Source of the DNA: Anastrepha obliqua
Taxonomy: Eukaryota; Arthropoda; Insecta; Diptera; Tephritidae
NCBI RefSeq assembly: GCF_027943255.1
Contig: NC_072892.1
Location: 121,847,792-121,911,791 of the forward strand
Direction of reading: 5' to 3'
DNA: 64,000 bases
Shown: piece after piece, positions 1 through 10,898 of the stretch
Numbering within the stretch: the first letter of the stretch is position 1
Layout: every line of letters starts with the position of its first letter
Position numbers and translations under genes: made by a program
Notes under the pieces: model-generated
Database searches by the model: none
Told to the model about the DNA's origin: nothing
What the model saw: only the letters and a program-made list of their open reading frames with translations

Positions 1-107
1 AGTAAATTGTAGATTTTCATCTTATAATCTGTCGAAAAAGATGACATTTAATTGGTACAGCTGTGAAAAAAGGCATTGTTAAAAAAACAAACTGAACTTC
101 AGATACC

Positions 108-167
108 CATTTGTGCAACCACATCAAGTCGCACGCCACAAATAGGAGGAGGAGCTCGGACAAATAC
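108..167 (+). mobile_element. SINE fragment (3' part)
   Basis: This is the tail half of the dispersed SINE described at 33839-34157: the conserved blocks 'acgccacaaatagg' and 'aggagctcgg' are recognisable. No Pol III head is attached. Confidence 0.6.
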
Positions 168-213
168 CTAAAATTCTGACCGCAAATGCTAATCTAAGAG
201 TTTTTATATCCAG

Positions 214-550
214 GGCGGCCGCCGTAACCGAATGGGTTACTACTAGTGCCAGGAGTACCAGGGTTCGAAACCCCGTGCATGAAACATCGAATGATAGAAC
301 AAGTTTTTCTAATAGCGGTGGCCTCTCGGCAGGGAATGACAAACCTCCGGGTGCATTTCTGTTGTGAAAAACGCTCAACGTAAAAAACCATCTGCCGTTG
401 TGATGCTGCATAAAACTCTAGGTTCCTCCATTTGTGGAAACACAGACACAGACGCACACCACAAATATGTAGGTGGAGGCGCTCGGCCAAATACACAATA
501 AAGGGTGTAAGCGCCAATTATACTTATATATGTATATATATTTATATATA
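214..550 (+). mobile_element. tRNA-derived SINE, near full length
   Basis: The copy begins with 'ggcggccgccgt', carries an A-box-like 'taaccgaatgggtt' and a B-box-like 'gggttcgaaacc' at 261-272, then the family body ('taatagcggt', 'cctctcggcag', 'tgccgtt') and ends in an AT-rich tail (tatatatg). It is diverged from the other copies. The split A/B promoter plus non-tRNA body is the hallmark of a tRNA-derived SINE. ORFs across it are chance. Confidence 0.7.
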
Positions 551-599
551 CCGAGTAAAGTTGTTGGTGATCAACCTGTTGAGTTAAATGAAAGATATC

Positions 600-800
600 C
601 GTGGCCGCAAATGTTATTTCGTGAATGTCATTCGGCAGGACTCGGATTCAAAATCCTCTGTGGATAGCCCCTCGGAAATAGCACACCTCCGAGTGTATAT
701 CTACATAAAAAATATTCTAATAAAAAACCATCTCTCGTTCGGAGGTGGCATGAAACATATTCGAGGATAAGCCTGACCAAACACCCATAATCCACTCTTA
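600..800 (+). mobile_element. diverged SINE copy
   Basis: Body blocks of the same SINE ('cctccgagtgtat', 'cgttcggag', 'gaccaaacacc') are seen in order but heavily mutated. It directly follows the tail of the copy at 214-550, so one SINE probably landed beside the other. Confidence 0.45.
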
Positions 801-1354
801 ATTTCCCCTACTTTACACCTGTTTGGCATACGTGATTGCAAAAACTTGATTATTTGTGCTAATTTTCAATAATTATCAGGTTGTTTAACTAACTATAAAT
901 TATATTATATTATACAATATATCTGTCTAGAACGCACCGGCTCTAATAGCTGAGTGTATTGAACCGCTTTATCAACTGATGCATTCTGATTAGTTTCGCT
1001 TGCACTGTAGAGGTGGAATAAAACTTGCGAATTTAGTTGGAGTATATAGGAGAATTTACATTTAGGTCGGGGTCTTTATAACACCACGCGAGTAAGGGCG
1101 TACAAAAAAATGTGCGCGAGTAATGGTGGGTTAAAATATCAATTGAATTCTGCAAAAACCGCAGACACTTTTGTTCAATATAATAATTTCCAATTGAATT
1201 CACTGCAACATAGAAGTTAATGAGTTTATATATACTGTACTGGTAGATATATTATATACTGTACTGTACTTGAGATTGGAATATGGTGGAGTGTTTCTGA
1301 GCTTGCCGTAAAGCTTAGACTTTTTAAAACTAATGAGGTACCGGTATTGCTGAG
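801..1354. other. no gene recognised
   Basis: AT-rich DNA with the short repeat 'tatactgtactg' near 1230-1270. No coding signal was recognised. Confidence 0.5.
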
Positions 1355-1620
1355 TTTGCATGTTGATCGGCACCATCAATATGCTCGATTCGATCGATTA
1401 TGTGCTCGAACGGACGGATGAAAGTGCTTTACATTAAGTTGGACATTCACAAGGTGGCACAGTCTATTTTGTTATGCTGCCATCGCGTCCGGAATACAAT
1501 GTAAAGATAAAAACTGGACACACCTTGGCACCTGCCGTATTTATGGGTAATGTAACCGATGGTATCGTGGAAGGTCTCGCACCACATGGGGACACTCCTG
1601 GTGCAGGTACAAATTTGATA
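1355..1620 (+). pseudogene. acid lipase pseudogene fragment
   Basis: Translation from 1381 gives the core of an insect acid lipase: a segment reading IGTINMLDSIDYVLE, then VGHSQGG (nucleophile Ser codon at 1447-1449) and a stretch ending LAPAVFMGN. This aligns with the same part of the lipase at 4430-5850 and with family members of the Lip3 type. TAA at 1435-1437 stands where the family has an aromatic residue just before the VGHSxG motif. Just upstream (1355-1370) the expected FAWHE block is present but shortened and out of frame. No N-terminal or C-terminal exons are visible, and no Asp or His of the triad. It is a dead fragment of a lipase copy, and shows that the lipase cluster extends towards the left edge. 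Confidence 0.75.
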
Positions 1621-2239
1621 ATCAACCGTTTTTACCGTATAATACCTACATATGTACAGCACTTATTTGGTTGGTGCATCCGTTATTCGCCTCATCTGTA
1701 GGGAATTTCAACTTATTTTCCAAAATCATCAGTTGTTTAACTATTAGTTATTTTAAGTATGAAAAATAATAGGTTTACTTCAAGTGGGCCAGGGGTTTTA
1801 CTTGCTTTCAATAATAAAAAAAGCTTATCGAGCTTTGTAGATAGAACATAATATTTAGAATGAATGGACAAAGTTTCGAAATATTGAAAACTTACTTGGG
1901 CTGTGTTGCCGATGAAGTGAGAGTATAAAAAAATCGGTCGAGAAGGGGAAACTCTCTTTTTTAGTTAAATATATGAAGAAAACTCAAACATTGAACCGCT
2001 AATTGGCGTCAACTGAAAATAGGGTGCACAATACGCAGCAGATTTCGTCGATTCACCATTAACTATACTAAACTTTACTTAGGTATTGAAGAAGCTGGCA
2101 AATTTTTCCGATTGCGCTAAACAAAAAGTCATGTTTTTGTATGATCTACATTTTATCTCGAAGATTGCGTTAACAAATAAATTTATCGTACTTGGGCTTT
2201 GAAAAAACCAAGCTGTATAATCGTAGAGACGCCATTATA
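1621..2239. other. no gene recognised
   Basis: AT-rich sequence with no long conserved reading frame or repeat that I recognise. Confidence 0.4.
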
Positions 2240-2950
2240 TTCCGATTGTGGTACATGTTTTCTTTGAATATAGCAATGATAACATTATTACGCTATTCTT
2301 CTTCTTTTTTGCTTTTGTTCGTTTCACTTGTGGCCAGCTCTTGTAGTTCGTAATAGCCAAATTTTTTTTATCTTGGCTCATCTCGGTGTTTAAATTCGCA
2401 TGTTTCATGTCGCTTTCTATCTGCTTCGCTTGTGTATGTTGGGGTCGCCTTCGTTTCCCCGACGCAGTAAAGAAATCTAGGACTTTCTTTGTCATATCAT
2501 AATTCAGGTTATCTCTGTGGTCGGGCTTTCTGAGAACTTGTGCATACCAGCGACGATGATTTTCTTGTATTTTGTGCTCAATCGGCCTTTAGGCCTTCCA
2601 CGAATGTATCAGTGCCATCCGAAGTTTTTTTTCGTGTAGCTGTTTTAGAGGCCACAATTAGGCTCCAAATAACAGGGTGGGACGCACAGCCGTTTTATAG
2701 ATTTGCCTTTTATATGGAGAAGTATCCTTCTGTCGCTTAGTACGGCGGTTCGGGGTTGCCATGCTGAGTTTACCTTAACCTGCACGTATTCACTGACTTA
2801 GCCCCCGTTTCCACCAAAAGCAAACACCGTGTTTGCAGGAGTTGTGTTTATGAGAACTGTCAACTGTTTCCACCGAAATGTGTTTGCAAAGTGTATGGTC
2901 TTTGGTATGGTAAACAGATTTATGATACATTATTTTGCGGCGACAGCACA

Positions 2951-3037
2951 GCGCGATAGCCCAGCGGCTAGCAATGTGGGCTTCCGATCCGAAATCCTTG
3001 GTTCGAATCACAAGAAAATTTTTTTTTTTTTTTTTTT
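2951..3037 (+). mobile_element. second tRNA-like SINE with T19 tail
   Basis: 'gatagcccagcggctagc' fits an A box (TRGCNNAGYNGG) and 'ggttcgaatca' (2999-3009) a B box, followed by a run of 19 T (3019-3037). It differs from the main SINE. The T run could be a Pol III stop or a homopolymer tail. A functional tRNA is unlikely because the acceptor arms do not pair. Confidence 0.5.
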
Positions 3038-3075
3038 ATGCATTTATTTCATTTTGTTTTATGATATGTTTATGA

Positions 3076-3243
3076 GCAGATTTTTTTCATGGCAGAAATA
3101 CACTCGGAGGTTTGCCATTGCCTGCCGAGGGGCGACCGCTATTAGAAAAATGTTTTCATTAATTTTGCTTTCACCGAGATTCGAACCAACGACCTCTCTG
3201 TGAATTCCGAATGGTGATCACGCACCAACCCACTCGGCTACGA
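3076..3243 (-). mobile_element. SINE head fragment
   Basis: Antisense copy of the main SINE's 5' half, including the reverse complement of the B box ('gattcgaacc') and A box ('caacccactcggctacg'). The 3' body is missing. It lies inside the MITE at 2801-3485. Confidence 0.7.
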
Positions 3244-3965
3244 ATGCAATAAAAAATGAGGAAAATGAGCAACATTGCCACCACTTAATAATTAAATTAG
3301 ACGCAAACCCAACAAAACACGCTTTAAATTAGACGCAAACCCACAAAACACGCTTTGAAAGTGAGTTTAGGTATGGAGTTGTGTTTTAATTTTGTATGGG
3401 ATTTGACAGGAGTTTTGTTTCGTGTTTGCGCTAAGAACACGATAGCGGCAGAGAACACGCTAGCGGCTGCGGTGGAAACTTACTATTATTCGGGAGTTTG
3501 TTACAGCGTGGCGCATGTACTTAAACATTGAGACCTCGTTTAGTGTGCTGCCATCCAGCAGAATAGGGACCTGCTCGTTGATACTAAAGTGATGAACAAC
3601 TCGCAGCGCATGAACGCTGTCTTTTTCCTGCTTATTTACAGCCCATGCGGCTCGACTCTGTTTCGCAACTGATTAAGTGTGGCGTAAATATCGTCTGCGT
3701 CTTCGCTCACTAGCACAAAGTCATCTGTGCGCAGTATATTATTTACGTATAGGACATCGCGTTGAGTGTTGGCGATTATATAGTCCAAGACCCGGTTAAA
3801 TAAAAGAGGACTCAATGCGAAACCTTAATGTACCCCTACTTTTCCAGTAAACTCTTCAGTTTCGCCAGTTACTGCTGAAACTTTTGTGGTTACGCTGTCA
3901 TACATGTCCCGTATTACTTTGACGTAGTATTCTGAAGCAACATTACAACATTACGGTCAAAGGGA

Positions 3966-4308
3966 TTTAAAGGCTAATTTTTTGATGCACAGTGTAGGGT
4001 ACCGCTTGAAATTAGCAAACTTGGCTAAAAGTAATCTCGTAGGAATTCGAGAATGGCAATCCACCGACTAGCACTAATGCTTGGCGTAAGCTGGAAAGAG
4101 ATAAAATTATTAATGGAAAATTTTTACTGGAATTGAGTAACAGAAAATGGTAAGTGATACCTCTCCAAATGTCAGTAATCATCAATAAAAATATTAAAAC
4201 ATATGCTCACTTATAAATTTAAGAGAGGTGAAATAAATTTATTACATTTCCATTCTACAAATACGGGTGCAAGGTTTTTGCATTTGATCCACATTTCATT
4301 TCGATGTC
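3966..4308. other. upstream region of lipase 1
   Basis: No repeat or ORF recognised; this short unique-looking stretch is the only room for proximal control elements of the lipase at 4430. Confidence 0.4.
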
Positions 4309-4316
4309 TATATAAA
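4309..4316 (+). promoter_or_regulatory. candidate TATA box of lipase 1
   Basis: TATATAAA, 114-121 bases before the ATG at 4430. Start of transcription would fall near 4340, giving a 5' UTR of about 90 bases. No convincing initiator was found, so this is position-based inference. Confidence 0.45.
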
Positions 4317-4429
4317 CACAAAATACAATGCAGAATTGGCAAAAGAGTTAAACGCTGTGGGACAGTGAAGAATTAACGCGGTCTGTTAATTAGTTCACCT
4401 ACTCACTTTTTTACATTGAAAGAAAAAAA

Positions 4430-5850
4430 ATGAAATTATTGTTCTGTGTATTTTTGTGTACTGTTGCACACACGGCTGCATTAACTACACCCAAATATCC
4501 GACGACGGTAGGCCAAAACTAGCTTCGGGAGACCGTCCATCGCAAAACTGCTTATCCACACTTCATTCATTTCAGGCTGATCGCGTGGTGGCTGACAATT
4601 ATCCAGTAGAGGCACATACCGTGCAAACAATCGATGGCTATATTCTTACCCTCTTTCGCATTCCTTACTCGCTGCGTACGCAGAATGCAAATATTTTGAA
4701 TAAAACTGTTATGTTTCTGCAACATGGTTTGATTAGTTCGTCCGATGATTGGATATTAATTGGACCAGATAAAGCATTGGCCTACTTGGCAGCCGATGCT
4801 GGGTACGATGTTTGGTTGGGAAACTTTCGTGGTAATACATATTCGAGGCGACATGTTTCACGCTCTCCAGAGAAGCGTGCTTTTTGGCGTTTCAGCTTTC
4901 ACGAATTAGGTATCTACGATCTGCCTGCAATGTTTGGATATGTACTTCGTGCCACAATGCAAGACTCTTTGCACTACGTTGGCCATTCGATGGGTACAAC
5001 CACATTTATGGTGCTCATGTCGTTGATGCCCTGGTATATGGAACGTATACGCACAGCGCATTTGTTGGCACCAGTTATTTATACAGATCATCAGGAGGCA
5101 CCGGTAACACGTTTCACTGCGCCCATACTGGGAAATCCCAGCCCACTTACGAAGGCATTGAGCGATCATGATTTGCTAGGTTATAATGAATTCCTTTCAT
5201 TATTCGATGCCACGGCGTGTCAAGTTTTGGATGAAACTGTGTGCGCTAATTTTCTATTTCTATACACTGGATATGATCCCATAAACACAAATTACGTAAG
5301 CTTGTAGTGTCTTCATGTGGCTTAGTGTACAGTTGTGCGAAATATGTGTGTGTATGTAATTATTTAAAATGTTTCTAAATTTCTGATCTTCTATTTACAG
5401 TCTTTAATACCCGCCATTCTAAGGACCCATCCAAATGGTGGCTCCACCAATCAATTGATACATCACATGCAAGAGTATGTGTCCGGGCACTTTCGGCAAT
5501 ACGATCATGGCTTGAAAGAGAATTTGTTGTACTATAATCAACCAGCTCCGCCTGATTATCCGCTAGAAAACATAAGAGCGAATCCACCGTTGCAGATTTA
5601 CTACTCGGATAATGATTTACAATCCTCACCAATTGACGTTTTTCGTCTGTTGCCTCGTATGGGTGGCAACATCGAGCTTCGCCACATTAATGTAACGACA
5701 TGGAATCACTTAGACTACATGTGGGCTATTAATGTGAGAGAAGTAATCAACGAGGGTATTATTGGATATATCCAAAAATTTGAAAAGAGACGGGAGGAAT
5801 TGCTGGTGAAAGAGAGAGCCGGCGATGATATCGCGCAGACCGAAATATGA
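4430..5850 (+). CDS. acid lipase (lipase 3 / gastric-type), 3 exons
   Basis: Predicted secreted or lysosomal triacylglycerol/sterol-ester lipase of the alpha/beta-hydrolase fold, 415 aa. Exon 1 is 4430-4507 (26 codons, hydrophobic signal peptide MKLLFCVFLCTVAHTAA), intron 4508-4575 (gtaggc...ttcag, 68 bp), exon 2 is 4576-5295, intron 5296-5400 (gtaag...ttacag), exon 3 is 5401-5850; all junctions are phase 0. After the signal peptide comes the lipase N-terminal block DNYPVEAHTVQTIDGYILTL, then the oxyanion region FLQHGL, YDVWLGNFRGN, and the nucleophile elbow GHSMG (Ser164). Asp338 (in YYSDNDL) and His369 (in WNHLDY) complete the triad. Length fits the family (about 400 aa). The ATG was chosen because it gives a signal peptide and splices cleanly; the longer frame opening at 4456 merely reads through intron 1. 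In insects this family digests dietary lipid or acts in lysosomes; which of these applies here is not shown. Confidence 0.9.
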
Positions 5851-5986
5851 CTCAAATTCAGTAGTAGCTGAATTGTTGCTGCAAATTGCAGATGATATCC
5901 TTGTATTGTGGGAAATAATATTGAAATATGAAAAATAATTTGAATTTATAATACGAGTATATCTAAATTTTAGTCGTTAAAAAATG

Positions 5987-5992
5987 AATAAA
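5987..5992 (+). terminator. polyadenylation signal of lipase 1
   Basis: AATAAA 137 bases after the lipase stop codon, in AT-rich sequence. It is the first canonical signal downstream. Confidence 0.6.
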
Positions 5993-6019
5993 ACATACTT
6001 CTCATATGGACCCTGTTAT

Positions 6020-6320
6020 ATATCTTCTTCTTGATTGGCGCGATAACTGCTTAAGCGATTTTGGCCGATTTTAACAAAATTCATTTCTTTCTCGTGCTAA
6101 CCGGTGCCAGTTGGAAACACCAAGTGAAGCCAAGCCCTTCTCCAGTTCAACTGGAGGCCTGTCCTCTTCCTCTGCTACCACCAGCTGGTACCGCATCGAA
6201 TACTTTCAGAGCCAGGGCGTTTGTATCCATTCGGACGACATGAAGCCACTGGATCTTCTTTCGCTACACTATGTCTATAAAGCTCATACAGCTCATTGTT
6301 CCATCACCTACGAAACTCGC
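6020..6320 (-). mobile_element. LINE RT C-terminal relic
   Basis: The antisense strand matches the C-terminal end of an RT ORF (VFDAVPAGG- and LARERNDW-like blocks; here 'cgaatactttcagagcc' and 'gcgataactgcttaagcg' on the + strand). A longer relative is at 26318-26740. Degenerate. Confidence 0.5.
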
Positions 6321-6339
6321 CGTCTATATCTATATACTT

Positions 6340-6500
6340 GGCAGAGGCTTCTTTATACACTGGGAAGTTTGTCATCGGCTGCCGAGGGGCGACAGCTGTG
6401 AGAAAAAAAATAATTTGTTTACCATTTTGGTGTTTCGTGTCTGGAGATTCGAGCCCGTGCACTTGCGAATGGTAGTCACGCACCCAAACACACAATAATT
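6340..6500 (-). mobile_element. diverged SINE copy
   Basis: Antisense SINE head: 'ctgccgaggggcgacagct', 'gattcgagccc' (B box reversed) and 'gtagtcacgcaccc'. It abuts the LINE relic on its left. Confidence 0.6.
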
Positions 6501-7164
6501 TTTTTATAAAAATATAGTTCATACTGATACAATAATTTATAGAAGGTAATTTCACTTCTTCTCCGCCGTGTTAGGTATCTGACAGAAATTTTGTTTTCGA
6601 AGCTCCAACTTATTACAAGAAATCCATTTTGGGACGTTAGAAACATGAAACAAAGCAAAGCGAAAAAATTTGAATAATTTTCATTATACAAAAAATCGAG
6701 TAAAAAGTCGCTGCTTCTGTGGATGTTGCAGCACGCGGAATAGCTGTAAGGATACAGTTATAAAATCTAGTAAATTTTCTGGTCCTGAGGTAAAGCTTAA
6801 TAACACACTTTTTTCCATCCTTTAACTTCAACTATTCTTCTCACCCTTCTCCAACCCCAACTCCTAGGAAACCCTTACTGTTCTATAACTTTCACCAGAA
6901 AAGCGACATTTGACATGCCTAGAGGCAGTGCTTGGGAGTCAGACTGGCTTGGCTACGAAAATATGGCCATTATGAGTGTTCTACAAGATATAGTCCCCGT
7001 TTTGCTGATATCTGATCAATCAGTGGTGTGGGAGAAATATCACGCATTCTATAGATCGGGACTTTGCTGGAATGTTGAGTATGCCACCTCGAACAAAAAG
7101 TTCCCAGAATATATTCAGAAAATTGAAAATACAAGTTTTGCCTCCAAAGTACTATCCATCAACT
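6501..7164. other. no gene recognised
   Basis: Contains an open frame at 6915-7244 (+, 109 codons; start MPRGSAWESDWLGYENMA) that matches nothing I know; its 3' end overlaps the antisense mariner relic, so at most the first 80 codons could be real. Confidence 0.3.
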
Positions 7165-7640
7165 TCAACGCATTTACTTTAACACCAGCGTTTTATCTAG
7201 CTCTCGAAGCATTTCTGGAACTCTCTTGCGTACAGTTCTGTTAAAACGCATTCCCCGTAGTGATTTTTCAACTCGATCAAACGGAAAAAAATCGCAGGCA
7301 GTCATATCAGGTGAATTCGATGGCTGTTGAATTGGTATTCGTTTCGTTTTTGGTAAAAAAATTTCGGATATTGAAGGCACTGTGCTACGGCGAGCTGGTT
7401 TACCACAAATCCTTTCATTTTTGGCGAATTGCTTCACGTAAACGTCTAATAACGCTCAAATAATAGCCCTTATTAACTATCTGACCTTCGATCAAAAACT
7501 CCTGGTGTACAATACCTTTTTGATCCATAACAACCGTGAGCATCACTTTATTTCTTCACTGAAAACGACGTGGTTGTTTTGATCTTGGTTCATTCGGAGC
7601 TCTCCACTCACTCGTCTGATGTTACTCTCCTGATGTATCG
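7165..7640 (-). pseudogene. mariner transposase relic
   Basis: Antisense reading gives MLTVVMDQKG, an EFLIEGQIVNKGYYL segment, then after a deletion NSPDMTACDFFPF and RMRF-like C-terminal blocks. The second catalytic Asp region is lost. Dead Tc1/mariner-type copy. Confidence 0.6.
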
Positions 7641-7720
7641 TAAATGAGTGTATTTCTTAGAATACCATTACCGAAACAGCTTCCCAACATTTCTAAGGTT
7701 TTCGCACTTTTGATTTCCTT

Positions 7721-8844
7721 TTTAAACGCAAATTTTGATACGAACTCGTTTTTGCAAATTCAAATTCATTCTTCGGGTAACTTTTTGATCGGGGTGGTAT
7801 AACTAACAAAATTTCACGGTTTCAGCTGTCTAAATTAAGGACACATTAACATTCTCTGATGGTTTTGCTGATTTATTTTTCTTGTTTTGTTCGCCCTTTT
7901 TCTGTAAACTTCTTCATATTTTTAGATGGCGCTGACTATTCATCGAAGGCAAGGCGAACCCATACATTGTCATAGCATTGGTACAAATACCAAAATTTAT
8001 ATGTATGTTTATTTTATTTTTTTTTATTATTTATTTATTTGAAAGAGTAACAACTAATTAATAATTATTCCACTTATAATATTACAGCGCTAGCTACCAG
8101 GGGCTTCGGCTTATTGCGAAAAGGAAGAAAATAGTCTAATAGAATTTAAAAATATTTAGACTTATTGGAAAATGCATGACTGATGGTACTTATGCTCATT
8201 CGTACTAACATGTGAGCGTAACATGTATACGCCCATCGTATGTACGATTAATCGCCTAGATGTATGTTATTTTTGCAATTTCTTGTTCGGTTCTACCGTC
8301 TCTGGGTGTATTCGAGCCTCCGAAATTGCAGCAGTGTTACTTTTCACCAGCGATGCGCGTTTAGCGTAAATTTCGGCACCACTAGCAAAATCAGACGTTC
8401 CTGCTCCATGCTCATCACCAGCAAAACAAACGCAATACAAAAAATTTCACTACGGAATTGAGTTAATCGTCGAAAAGTAAGCAAAGTTTTCAAAGAATCC
8501 ATTTTAAAAATCAATATAATTTATTTATTGTGTTAAGAGAAAATTCAAGCTACCTGAAACCAATTTGCTGCCCCGGTGTCAACTGAATTTTCAAAATAAT
8601 TTCGATTCAAAGAAGAAATCCCATTTTTGATGTAAAGTAATGAAGAGAAAGAAAATTTATCAAATGAAATAAAAAAAAAAAATACTGAAACAGGGTCGCA
8701 GCCTTTAAACAATGTTTGTTGTGTTTGCATGACCTCATACCTTGATATGATAAATGGGTGCAAAATGCCATACTTCTAAGCAAAATGATTTTTGCAATAT
8801 TGTGGTAGATTATGGGCTGAGGTGTCAATAATGCAGTAATTATT
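7721..8844. other. no gene recognised
   Basis: AT-rich, with a T-rich run near 8015-8040. The short open frame at 8264-8461 matches nothing known. Confidence 0.35.
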
Positions 8845-10306
8845 GATGCTTTCCATTTCAATTCAACCGGGCTATTCGGGTCATGTTCTTCGATTTCGAT
8901 GTAACTCAAATATGTTGCTCTCTGGTCAAAATAATGAGACACGTATTTTTTTGTTCGCCCGAAAAACATTTTTTTCAAGAGTTATCGGCAATTTTGTTTT
9001 TCGGCTCAAAATCGATTTTTTTTGATTATATAAGAAAAAATTTTTTTTAAATGCCCATAACTTAGTCAAAAATGAACCGATTTTAATAATTCTGGGTTCA
9101 AAATGATCGTCATTACTTACACGACCGACTTCATGTAGAAACAATTGCAAAAAAGTAGTTGAAAATTTTTTATTCACCAAAAAAGAAAAAAAATTGAAAT
9201 TTTTTCGAAATTTAATATTTCAAAAAGTGTATTTTGTCTTTTTTCATAACTTTTTCCAAATGAAGAGGACACCTCGAACTTCAATTGAGCTGAATGCCCA
9301 GTAGCTAAAATGAGTTGTTTTTGAGTAATTGTTTCTTCATGAAGTTGCTTGTGTAAGTCTTGGCGATCATTTTGAACCCAGAATCAATGAAATCGGTTCA
9401 TTTTCGACCAAGTTATGGGCATTTAAAAAATAATTCTAATATAGATGCCTTCCACTTCAACTCAACCGGGCTATTCGGGACATGTTCTTCGATTTCGATG
9501 TAACTCAAATATGTTGCTCTCTGGTCAAAATAATGAGACACGTATTTTTTTGTTCACCCGAAAAATTTTTTTTTGAAGATTTATCGGCAATTTTGTTTTT
9601 CGGCTCAAAATCGATTTTTTTTTCATTATATAAGAACTTTTTTTTTTAAATGCTCATAACTTAGTCAAAAATGAACCGATTTTAATGATTCTGGGCTCAA
9701 AATGATCGTCATTGCTTACACAAATTACTTCATGTAGAAACAATTGCAAACAAGTAGTTGAAAATTTGTTATTTTCCAAAAAACAAAAAGTGCGAAACAG
9801 GTTTTTTACTCAAAAATTCATTACTCAAAAACAACTCATTTTAGCTACTGGGCATTCAGCTCAATTGAAGTTCGAAGCGTCCTCTTGATTTGAAAAAAGT
9901 TATAAAAAAAAAACAAAATACACTTTTTGAAATATTAAATTTCGAAAAAATTTCAATTCTTTTTCTTTTTTACTAAATAAAAATTTTCAACTACTTTTTT
10001 GCAATTGTTTCTACATGAAGTCGCTCGTGTACATAAGTAATGACGATCATTTTGAACCCAGAATTATTAAAATCGGTTCATTTTTGACTAAGTTATGGGC
10101 ATTTAAAAAAAATTTTCTTATATAATTAAAAAAAATCGATTTTGAGCCGAAAAACAAAATTGCCGATAACTCTTGAAAAAATTTTTTTTTGGGCGAACAA
10201 AAAAATACGTGTCTCATTATTTTGACCAGAGAGCAACATATTTGAGTTACATCGAAATCGAAGAACATGACCCGAATAGCCCGGTTGAATTGAAATGGAA
10301 AGCGTC
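8845..10306. mobile_element. fold-back element with long inverted repeats
   Basis: The left arm (about 8845-9336) and right arm (about 9800-10306) are near-perfect inverted copies: 'aaccgggctattcggg' at 8868 returns as 'cccgaatagcccggtt' at 10271. A second direct copy of the arm starts at 9442 ('gatgccttcc'), and 9336-9430 is a partial inverted copy. Ends are 'gatgctttcc' and 'ggaaagcgtc', flanked by TATT on both sides (8841-8844, 10307-10310). No transposase frame. Overlapping ORFs such as 8607-8978 and 10047-10322 are artefacts of the repeat. Confidence 0.75.
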
Positions 10307-10390
10307 TATTGCGTAGCTTCAACGATCATCTATCCTCGAACTTGTCAACTTAACTCCCGCTTTAGAAAAAACTTCGTTTATAGGTCTTCA

Positions 10391-10460
10391 TTATGTTATG
10401 TTATGTTATGTTATGTTATGTTATGTTATGTTATGTTATGTTATGTTATGTTATGTTACG
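10391..10460 (+). repeat. (TTATG)13 microsatellite
   Basis: Thirteen perfect TTATG units (10391-10455) followed by one variant (ttacg). The apparent MLCYV-repeat ORF over it is spurious. Confidence 0.95.
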
Positions 10461-10898
10461 TTCTTAATATCTTTCATGCCCCCAATGAGCGTCAAACCAC
10501 CCTTTGCCGTCCTTTCATTGAGCTACTACCATATCAAAAATAAAACCACAAATATATGTACGCATATTACTTTATTCATTTGGATGACTTCAAAATGTTA
10601 CAAATAATTTAAAAATATTTAACTTTTTGACTAAAACATTTCGCTATAAATATGTCTGCACGTACATATAGGTATGTATGTAGTTAACTACCCACTTTAA
10701 TACTACATACAGATTCTCCTTAGCTTTATTATCTAAATATAGATGTATTACTTCAAAGACACTAAGAATTCATATTTTTCAAGGCTAAGATCTCTAATTA
10801 GTACAAATATTTTAGAAACATAAAACTGTATTTCCCTAAATACAATACTCTTGCAACATTCTTAAAAATGTATGAATTTGTTAAAATAAAATTATAAA

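Larger units (their letters stand above)
2801..3485. mobile_element. Harbinger/PIF-like MITE with TTA duplication
   Basis: A 685-bp block whose ends share 'gtttccacc', inverted at the right end as 'ggtggaaac', each set 6 bases in from a TTA (2798-2800 and 3486-3488). Removing it rejoins the flanking LINE relic. A TTA duplication is typical of PIF/Harbinger elements. There is no transposase. Inside are repeated 'aaaacacgcttt' motifs (about 3300-3360) and two SINE-like insertions. Confidence 0.65.
2240..3965 (-). mobile_element. RTE-like LINE relic (reverse transcriptase), interrupted
   Basis: Read on the - strand, 3960 to 3489 encodes decayed reverse transcriptase (YVKVIRDMYD, then ALSPLLFN and a degenerate catalytic block DDFVLVSEDADD). 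The frame resumes at 2797-2540 (RILLHIKGKIYKTA, ENHRRWYAQVLRKP) and 2495-2280 (IESDMKHANLN, the C-terminal block of this type). Order and wording fit RTE-type LINE ORF2. The gap at 2801-3485 is a separate MITE. Several stops and frameshifts: inactive. Confidence 0.65.

Noticed and set aside
124..517. Overlapping - strand ORFs of 95 and 107 codons
   Set aside because: They read through a SINE in antisense; the peptides follow the repeat, not a protein family.
4456..5307. 283-codon ORF as the full lipase start
   Set aside because: Its first 40 codons are intron 1 and its last codons are intron 2; the spliced model from 4430 gives a signal peptide and consistent phases.
8845..10306. Repeated units as a CRISPR-like array
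   Set aside because: Arms are hundreds of bases long and inverted, with no spacers, and the DNA is eukaryotic.
8607..10322. ORFs over the fold-back element
   Set aside because: The same text recurs in inverted form on both arms and matches no protein; it is repeat DNA.
10295..10543. 82-codon ORF with repeated MLCYV
   Set aside because: Produced by the TTATG microsatellite.
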